Shown here: positions 45,683 through 50,640 of the stretch, piece by piece
Position numbering within the stretch: the stretch's first letter is position 1
Layout: each line of letters opens with the position of its first letter
Position numbers and translations under genes: made by a program
The notes under the pieces: generated by a model
Told to the model about the DNA's origin: nothing
Seen by the model: the letters and a program-made list of their open reading frames with translations, nothing else
Database searches by the model: none
Assembly (NCBI GenBank): GCA_029245675.1
Contig: JAQWOV010000031.1
Span: 1 to 50,640 of the forward strand
DNA length: 50,640 bases
Direction: 5' to 3'
Source: Acidimicrobiales bacterium
GTDB taxonomy: Bacteria > Actinomycetota > Acidimicrobiia > Acidimicrobiales > MedAcidi-G1

Positions 45683-46783
45683 CTAATCTTCGTCGCTTGA
45701 TCCGGAACTTCCCTCAAGAAGATCTTTACGAACCTTAATTTCTGGAGTTTCTTGATTTTTTGGAGAATCGTCAGCCGTATGCATCCATACCGTTCTTTGT
45801 GGGAAAGGTATTTCAATACCATGAGTGTCGAAAGCTTTTTTAAGACGTGCACGAAGTATGCGTCCCGTACTCCATTGCTCACCTGGTTCTGTCTTTACAG
45901 AAAGCCGAATCGAAATTGAATCTGCTCCAAAGCTTTGAACTCCTGATACGACTGGCTCTTCAAGAATTGTGGCCACTTCAAGTTGTTCTTCCCATAGTTC
46001 ATCAGCTACCTCTTTAATAATTGTGGCAGCCACATCTATATCAGTGTCATAAGCAACTTCAAGATCTAGCACGCTTCGTGCCCACAACTGTGAAGAGTTT
46101 CCAACTCGTCTAATTTCTCCATTTGGAACAACCCAGACTGTTCCATGGGCATCTCTTAATACTGTGGTTCGCAGTGAAATTTTTTCAACAGTTCCTGAAG
46201 CGGAACCTACATCTACCCAGTCACCCACGCCATATTGATCTTCAATAATTACAAAGACGCCGGCAATAAAATCAGAAACTAAAGATTGAGCACCAAAACC
46301 AATGGCCAAGCCAACAATCCCTGCTCCAGCGAGAAGAGGACCTAAGTCAAGTCCAATTTCTCCTAACGCAATCATTAAACCCATTAAGTAAACGATGGCG
46401 GTTGATGTTCCGCGTAGAACCGCTCCTAGTGTTAATGCTCTCTGACGAGATCTTTCTCCGTGCTCAGAAATTCTTTGTAATTTACGCCGTGCTCGTTCTC
46501 CGACTCTTGACAATGTTTTTTCTGATTCAATTTTCGCTGCTTCTTGTTCTTGTTCACGGGCAGAAACAATTCTTTCAACCATTCGATCAATAGCTCGTCG
46601 CAATAAGCGATTCACTATCATCGCAACAAGTAAAATTACGACAACTTTGAGTGGTCGTTCAATTATCCATGAGATAATTTCAGATAACTTCTCGTTTTCT
46701 GTATTGTCCCATATCCATTCACAAATAAATCCAGGATCATCTCCGCATGCATCAGAAAGTTCCATTGGTAATGCATTAATCAT
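45683..46783 (-). CDS. Small-conductance mechanosensitive channel (MscS family)
   Basis: A 366-residue inner-membrane protein that releases solutes on osmotic downshock. An N-terminal helix (VVILLVAMIVNRLL), a charged coiled segment with about 60 residues of Glu/Arg/Lys, then the pore helix GLDLGPLLAGAGIVGLAIGFGAQ and the beta domain VGDWVDVGSASGTVEKISLRTTVLR with VVPNGE are visible. GGAGG precedes the ATG at 46783. The C-terminus is a short acidic tail. Confidence 0.93.
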   Translation of the reverse strand: MINALPMELSDACGDDPGFICEWIWDNTENEKLSEIISWIIERPLKVVVILLVAMIVNRLLRRAIDRMVERIVSAREQEQEAAKIESEKTLSRVGERARRKLQRISEHGERSRQRALTLGAVLRGTSTAIVYLMGLMIALGEIGLDLGPLLAGAGIVGLAIGFGAQSLVSDFIAGVFVIIEDQYGVGDWVDVGSASGTVEKISLRTTVLRDAHGTVWVVPNGEIRRVGNSSQLWARSVLDLEVAYDTDIDVAATIIKEVADELWEEQLEVATILEEPVVSGVQSFGADSISIRLSVKTEPGEQWSTGRILRARLKKAFDTHGIEIPFPQRTVWMHTADDSPKNQETPEIKVRKDLLEGSSGSSDED

Positions 46784-46854
46784 CTTGCCACCTCCACTTG
46801 ATGACGGTAACTGCCTAAATAAGAAGTTGAACCTCTAAGAAGCCTATATAAAAA

Positions 46855-46934
46855 TCATTTCAAGATAAGTGTTCCAAGAGCAGCCACAGAAGCAACAAGC
46901 CCTAAAAACACAAAAATAAAGCTCCTAGCAATTG
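46855..46934 (-). pseudogene. 3' fragment of the small membrane-protein gene (duplicate)
   Basis: Read on the minus strand this encodes ARSFIFVFLGLVASVAALG and the LILK end with its stop, matching the last 25 residues of the intact gene at 47380-47586 with three substitutions. It has no start; a stop lies just upstream in frame. The first 65 bases of the surrounding repeat (46843-46907) are identical to 47368-47432. It is a recent partial duplication. Confidence 0.85.
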
Positions 46935-46961
46935 TAAAACCAGTTCTCTAATTTTGAAATT

Positions 46962-47273
46962 TCACTTCTTAGCTTGTGCAGTTAACACCACATCAAACGA
47001 AAGTAATTCTGCACCATGTGCAACAGGCTGCTCACTGGCTTGTGCATGTCCTCGAGCAAAAGATGGAGAACTAACCCAAGCAAGAAATGCTTCCTCAGAT
47101 TCCCAGCGTGTATATACATACCAAGTGTTGCTTTCAGAACTAGGGCGAAGTAGTTCAAAGCTTTCGAAACCGTCCATGGTTTCCACTTCACTAATTCTAT
47201 TTTCAAAACGTTTATGCAATTCTTCTCCTGCTCCTTCAGGAACAGTTATTGCATTAATACGGACAATGCTCAT
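46962..47273 (-). CDS. MhuD/IsdG-like haem-degrading ABM-fold protein
   Basis: A 103-residue ferredoxin-like dimeric protein. ATG 47273 (MSIVRINAITVPEG) is chosen, with AAAGGA upstream; a longer frame to 47306 adds an unrelated lysine-rich leader. It resembles mycobacterial MhuD across its length: Asn7, Trp66 and the catalytic His (here His76, after a one-residue insertion) are conserved, along with ELLRP and the C-terminal SFDVVL strand. MhuD opens haem to release iron without carbon monoxide. Other ABM-fold proteins are quinol monooxygenases, so haem use is a strong guess, not proven. It sits between the fragment and the intact copy of a small membrane gene. Confidence 0.85.
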   Translation of the reverse strand: MSIVRINAITVPEGAGEELHKRFENRISEVETMDGFESFELLRPSSESNTWYVYTRWESEEAFLAWVSSPSFARGHAQASEQPVAHGAELLSFDVVLTAQAKK

Positions 47274-47379
47274 TTTTTTTCCTTTCTTATCGGTTTCATT
47301 TACCACTATTCGTTAGTTCAATACCGTCAAAATCTCAAACAAGTAATTCCTGTTTTAAATATTGATACCTATATAAAAA

Positions 47380-47586
47380 TCATTTCAAGATAAGTGTTCC
47401 AAGAGCAGCCACAGAAGCAACAAGCCCTAAAAGCATAAAAATGAGGCTCCTAGCGATTGGTGCTTTTTTAAGATCAGTATTTTCCTTATTTGCTGGCGGA
47501 CGAAGAATGGCTAAACCATTGCCTACAAACATGGCGGCTCCTAAAGCTAATAGCAGCCAACCCAATAAATCTTCTCCAAGAAACAT
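47380..47586 (-). CDS. Small two-helix membrane protein, function unknown
   Basis: A 68-residue protein with two hydrophobic segments (about residues 6-26, LLGWLLLALGAAMFVGNGLAI, and 46-66) joined by a charged loop (RPPANKENTDLKK). The gene follows dnaB by nine bases and precedes the MhuD-like gene. The Shine-Dalgarno is weak, suggesting translation from dnaB ribosomes. I do not recognise the family; similar small proteins are common in actinobacteria. Confidence 0.7.
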   Translation of the reverse strand: MFLGEDLLGWLLLALGAAMFVGNGLAILRPPANKENTDLKKAPIARSLIFMLLGLVASVAALGTLILK

Positions 47587-47595
47587 AATTTTTAC

Positions 47596-49059
47596 TTATG
47601 CGGTTTGGACCATATCTGGGCGAGCCATGTCCTGGAATTTAGTGTAATGAGGTAAAAATCCGAGTCTGATTGTTCCGGTAGGTCCATTACGGTGTTTAGC
47701 CACAATAATTTCTGCTGTTCCGGTATCTGCGCTTTCAGGGTTATAAACCTCATCCCTATAAATAAATGCCACAACGTCAGCGTCTTGTTCAATTGATCCG
47801 GATTCTCTTAAGTCTGAAAGCATTGGTCTTTTATCTTGACGTGCTTCAAGGCCTCGAGATAACTGGGAGATCCCGATAACAGGAGTTTCGAGTTCACGAG
47901 CAAGAATTTTCAAACCACGACTAATTTCAGCAACTTCCACCTGTCTGCTCTCAGCTCCAGAACGACCAGTCATAAGTTGAAGATAATCAACGACAATGAC
48001 ACCTAATTTCCCAACTTTGCTTTTTAAACGTCTCGCTTTGCCACGAATTTCCATAATGGAAGTATTCGGATTGTCGTCAATATATATCTGGAGTTCATCA
48101 AGCATTCCGAGGCCTTGGTTTATGCGTGTCCAGTCTTGATCATTGAGTTGACCATTTCTAACTTTTCTTGAATCTACTCGAGCTTCGGAACACAAAATTC
48201 GTTGACTTAGTTCTAACTGACTCATTTCCAGACTAAAAATCAATGTTGGAAGGCCGCTAATAGCGACGTTGGTAGCAATATTGAGACCGAATGCTGTTTT
48301 CCCAGCAGCAGGTCGTGCACCAATAATTACAAGAGAGTTTTCTTGTAAGCCTGACAAAAGTTTGTCAAATTCACGAAATCCAGTAGGAGTACCAATTACT
48401 TCTTTTTTTGAATCGGCAAGCGCTTCAAGACGATCTAAGTTCCCCTGAAGTAACGGACCTATTCGTTCCATTGATTCGGCTGTTTGTCCTTGACCTACTT
48501 GAAAAACAAGATTTTCTGCTTCATCAACGGCTTTAACTACATCATCTGGTTGGCTATAACCGATCTCTGCTATTTCTGTTCCTACACCAATCAGTGTTCG
48601 TAACGTGGCATGTTCGGTAACAATTTTTGCATACCGAGTAGCGGAAGTTACTGCAGGGCTTCCTGCTTGAAGATCAAGTAAAAAGCTTTTGCCTCCCATT
48701 TTGTCAAGAAACCCACGTCTGCTAAGGCTGTCCCCAACTGTGTTGACGTCAGCAGGTTCTCCCTCCGCATATAGGTCACAAATCGCATTAAAAACATGAA
48801 CATGTGAAGGTTTATAAAAATGCTCAGGTTCTACTATTTGAAGGGCATCAGCAATTGCATCTCGAGAAAGAAGCATGGTTCCAAGGAGCGCCGCTTCAAC
48901 ATCTAATGCATGCGGTGGAACTCTTCCTGGAACCGTATTTTCAACTGACCGTTTTGTAGAACGGCTTGATGAATTTGACTCTTCAAAAGAAAGATCATCT
49001 GGTGGATTATCTGGCACCGGCGCATCATCAAAATTCATATTTTCAGTTGAGTCATCCAC
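47596..49059 (-). CDS. dnaB: Replicative DNA helicase DnaB
   Basis: A 487-residue hexameric helicase of the replication fork. A roughly 45-residue acidic Ser-rich leader precedes the N-terminal domain (PPHALDVEAALLGTMLLS). The RecA-like C-terminal domain has Walker A GARPAAGKTAF near residue 250, VDYLQLM, and ISQLSRGLE. No intein interrupts the ATPase domain, unlike some actinobacterial dnaB genes. The GTG start at 49059 is supported by GAGG seven bases upstream. It is downstream of rplI in the conserved rpsF-ssb-rpsR-rplI-dnaB order. Confidence 0.97.
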   Translation of the reverse strand: MDDSTENMNFDDAPVPDNPPDDLSFEESNSSSRSTKRSVENTVPGRVPPHALDVEAALLGTMLLSRDAIADALQIVEPEHFYKPSHVHVFNAICDLYAEGEPADVNTVGDSLSRRGFLDKMGGKSFLLDLQAGSPAVTSATRYAKIVTEHATLRTLIGVGTEIAEIGYSQPDDVVKAVDEAENLVFQVGQGQTAESMERIGPLLQGNLDRLEALADSKKEVIGTPTGFREFDKLLSGLQENSLVIIGARPAAGKTAFGLNIATNVAISGLPTLIFSLEMSQLELSQRILCSEARVDSRKVRNGQLNDQDWTRINQGLGMLDELQIYIDDNPNTSIMEIRGKARRLKSKVGKLGVIVVDYLQLMTGRSGAESRQVEVAEISRGLKILARELETPVIGISQLSRGLEARQDKRPMLSDLRESGSIEQDADVVAFIYRDEVYNPESADTGTAEIIVAKHRNGPTGTIRLGFLPHYTKFQDMARPDMVQTA

Positions 49060-49214
49060 CAGTTACCTCAGATTCAAAGACGTATTACTCATTGTGGCGG
49101 AAAGTGCCTGTGAATCGCTAGGGGATATCCAGTGGATTTCTCTAAAAAACAGGGATGATGTTGTGGAAATTGAATATTTCTTGCTTTTATCAGAGACATC
49201 GAAGAAACAGTGTC

Positions 49215-49664
49215 TCATGATTCTTCGGCAACAACCTCAACTGTTCCGGCGACAGAGACTTCTGAATGAAGTTCAATTGTGAAACTATGGCTTCCAAGAT
49301 CTTTAATTAATTCAACTTTTATTTGTTGTTGATCAATCTGAGTTCCAAGTTGTGTCGATACTGCATTAGAGATGTCTGATGCTCCGACTGATCCAAAAAG
49401 TCGACCTTCATCTGAAGATTTAGCAGAAACATTAACAACGCATTCAGAAAGAGATTCAGCAAGTGCTTCAGCGCTTTCTTTATCAGCAGCAGTTTGGAGT
49501 GCTCTTTTCTTTTGCATTACCTCAGCTTGAGCAGCCATTCCGTCTGTGGCTACAACTGCTAATCCTTGTGGTACAAGAAAGTTACGGGCGTAACCGCGAG
49601 CTACGTTAACGATGGTTCCTGTTTTTCCTAATCCATCAACGTCGGAACGTAACAAAACTTTCAT
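49215..49664 (-). CDS. rplI: 50S ribosomal protein L9
   Basis: A 149-residue large-subunit protein. The N-terminal motif [28 protein letters not shown] is diagnostic, followed by the long connecting helix and the C-terminal domain with [13 protein letters not shown]. The start overlaps the rpsR stop by four bases (ATGA). The 155 bases between its stop and dnaB contain no further gene. Confidence 0.96.
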   Translation of the reverse strand: MKVLLRSDVDGLGKTGTIVNVARGYARNFLVPQGLAVVATDGMAAQAEVMQKKRALQTAADKESAEALAESLSECVVNVSAKSSDEGRLFGSVGASDISNAVSTQLGTQIDQQQIKVELIKDLGSHSFTIELHSEVSVAGTVEVVAEES

Positions 49665-50086
49665 TCGTTTATCTCCGCTTCAACTTCAACAGATACTTGT
49701 TCATCTGAAGTTACGTAATTTTCGTAGGTTTCTTCTACTTCATCATTCGTCTGCTCTTCAGCGTTAACTGACTTTGATTCATCAAATGACTCTCGAGAGT
49801 CATCATTTCGGCGGTCACGGCGTTGTGTTGTAACTCGGCTGGTGTAAGGAATTAATGCCATTTCACGAGCGTTTTTTACTGCTCTAGCAATAACGCGCTG
49901 TTGTCGAGCATCATTACCACTTACTCGTCGTGCTTTTATTTTTGCTCGGTCTGACACAAATTTACGAAGCAAATCTGTGTCTTTGTAGTCGACATAATCG
50001 ACTTTAGCAATTGTAAGCGCTGATACTTTTTTCTTTGATCGCCGTGCGTTGTCACGATTTTTTTCTCTGCGTGGTGGTCGTGCCAT
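49661..50086 (-). CDS. rpsR: 30S ribosomal protein S18 with acidic C-terminal extension
   Basis: A 141-residue protein. Residues 1-83 are a complete S18: basic start, [51 protein letters not shown]. No zinc-type cysteines are present. A further roughly 58 residues rich in Glu, Asp, Ser and Val (from [13 protein letters not shown] on) have no counterpart in standard S18 of about 75-85 residues. The frame stays open into the rplI overlap, so the extension is not a stop-codon artefact visible here. It overlaps ssb by one base. Confidence 0.93.
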   Translation of the reverse strand: MARPPRREKNRDNARRSKKKVSALTIAKVDYVDYKDTDLLRKFVSDRAKIKARRVSGNDARQQRVIARAVKNAREMALIPYTSRVTTQRRDRRNDDSRESFDESKSVNAEEQTNDEVEETYENYVTSDEQVSVEVEAEINE

Positions 50087-50508
50087 TAGAAGGGCTCCTC
50101 ATCGGTTGGAAAGTTAGAAGAAGGTGCAGCTTGTCCTTGGTTACCTGCAGGAGCTCCATCATCATCATACGGATTGCGAGTAACCTCAGCTGTTGCCCAC
50201 TTTAAGCTGGGACCAACATCTTCAGCTGTAATATCAACTGCGTAACGTTTTTGACCCGTTTCTTTATCATCCCATGATCTTTGAGCCAGCCGACCAATAA
50301 CAGTAACACGAGTTCCTTTTTCAATTGACTCTGAAACATTTACTGCCAACTTTTCCCAACAAGTAACTCTAAAAAACATTGCCTCAGAATCACGAGAAGC
50401 GTTCCACGCAATGTCGAAGTTGCATATTTCTGTTCCGGTCTGAGTAAAGCGCAACTCGGGATCTCCGGTTACATTCCCAGTGATTGTAATAGTGTTACCA
50501 AATGCCAT
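50086..50508 (-). CDS. ssb: Single-stranded DNA-binding protein
   Basis: A 140-residue tetrameric protein with an OB fold ([46 protein letters not shown]), a short Gly/Gln/Pro linker and the acidic tip DEEPF that recruits repair proteins. GGAAAAGAAA precedes the ATG. The linker is shorter than in many actinobacterial SSBs. It is co-transcribed with rpsF and rpsR. Confidence 0.96.
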   Translation of the reverse strand: MAFGNTITITGNVTGDPELRFTQTGTEICNFDIAWNASRDSEAMFFRVTCWEKLAVNVSESIEKGTRVTVIGRLAQRSWDDKETGQKRYAVDITAEDVGPSLKWATAEVTRNPYDDDGAPAGNQGQAAPSSNFPTDEEPF

Positions 50509-50519
50509 TTTCTTTTCCT

Positions 50520-50640
50520 TTACTTATCAGCTGAAGCATTTTCAGCTAGTAAACCACGCCGAATTGCTTCATCGTCAGGTAGTCGCATGATTTTATGTCG
50601 GATAATTTCACTTCGATCCGCTAAACGAAGAGTGTGGTCA
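50520..50640 (-). CDS. rpsF: 30S ribosomal protein S6, C-terminal part
   Basis: The last 40 residues are visible, ending in RHKIMRLPDDEAIRRG and a short ENASADK tail before the stop at 50520. RHKIMRL matches the final strand of S6, and the place before ssb is the conserved one. The start lies outside the window. Confidence 0.85.
   Translation of the reverse strand, partial: DHTLRLADRSEIIRHKIMRLPDDEAIRRGLLAENASADK

Larger units (their letters stand above)
46843..47459. repeat. Direct repeat pair (46843-46934 and 47368-47459) flanking mhuD-like gene
   Basis: Two 92-base copies 525 bases apart, about 87 of 92 identical by eye, in the same orientation. They bracket the MhuD-like gene and reach 12 bases past the stop of the small membrane gene. 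Recombination between them would delete the MhuD-like gene. Confidence 0.85.

Noticed and set aside
46954-47316. Plus-strand open frame of 120 codons opposite the MhuD-like gene
   Set aside because: The minus-strand frame carries the conserved Asn, Trp and His; the plus-strand frame matches nothing.
47596-49059. Possible intein in dnaB
   Set aside because: The helicase is of normal length and the Walker A and downstream motifs are continuous.

Overview
The window looks like a chromosomal segment of an AT-leaning actinobacterium, most plausibly a marine Acidimicrobiia-type lineage. This is inference from gene content; no rRNA or marker phylogeny is available. Supporting traits are a dnaK-grpE-dnaJ-hspR operon with a HAIR-like operator, a mycobacterial-type Dcd with the HSTAG motif, an EtfD-like membrane Fe-S protein, a MhuD-like haem-degrading protein, a GlnR-like box in front of amt, and the rpsF-ssb-rpsR-rplI-dnaB order. 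Nothing is a phage, CRISPR array or insertion sequence.

Layout. (1) 1-10901: two translationally coupled giant surface-protein genes. The first is cut by the window start and carries about 12 Calx-beta-like repeats, 13 Cys-containing DxDxDG (thrombospondin-3-like) repeats, one membrane segment and an unrecognised cytoplasmic tail. The second is a 1751-residue secreted or anchored protein with at least eight Cys-anchored beta-type repeats. (2) 11038-16661: an HD-domain protein overlapping dcd, a convergent EtfD-like gene, amt and gpmA. (3) 16705-20712: the heat-shock operon dnaK-grpE-dnaJ-hspR. (4) 20959-32635: a long purine cluster purA-D-E-B-C-S-Q-L-F-M followed by pyrE, mostly overlapping or tightly spaced. 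It covers most steps from PRPP to AMP; purN, purK and purH are not here.

(5) 32648-46783: an accessory-looking region. It contains an L,D-transpeptidase lipoprotein, a decayed tRNA-Gly-like sequence, a proline-racemase-family gene overlapping an ornithine-cyclodeaminase-family gene, and on the opposite strand a dipeptide-type ABC transporter (two ATPases, two permeases and two near-identical tandem lipoprotein binding proteins, each followed by the same style of hairpin). An aldolase/dehydrogenase fusion and an MscS channel lie upstream. Together these suggest uptake of small peptides and catabolism of proline or hydroxyproline; that link is inference.

(6) 46843-50640: on the minus strand, the replication/ribosome operon rpsF(partial)-ssb-rpsR-rplI-dnaB, then a small two-helix membrane protein and a MhuD-like gene. 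The latter is flanked by a partial duplication of the small membrane gene. RpsR has an unusual acidic C-terminal extension.

The least explained parts are the two giant proteins, the tRNA-like remnant beside the transporter/hydroxyproline region, the duplicated binding-protein-plus-hairpin unit, and the mhuD locus with its gene fragment.
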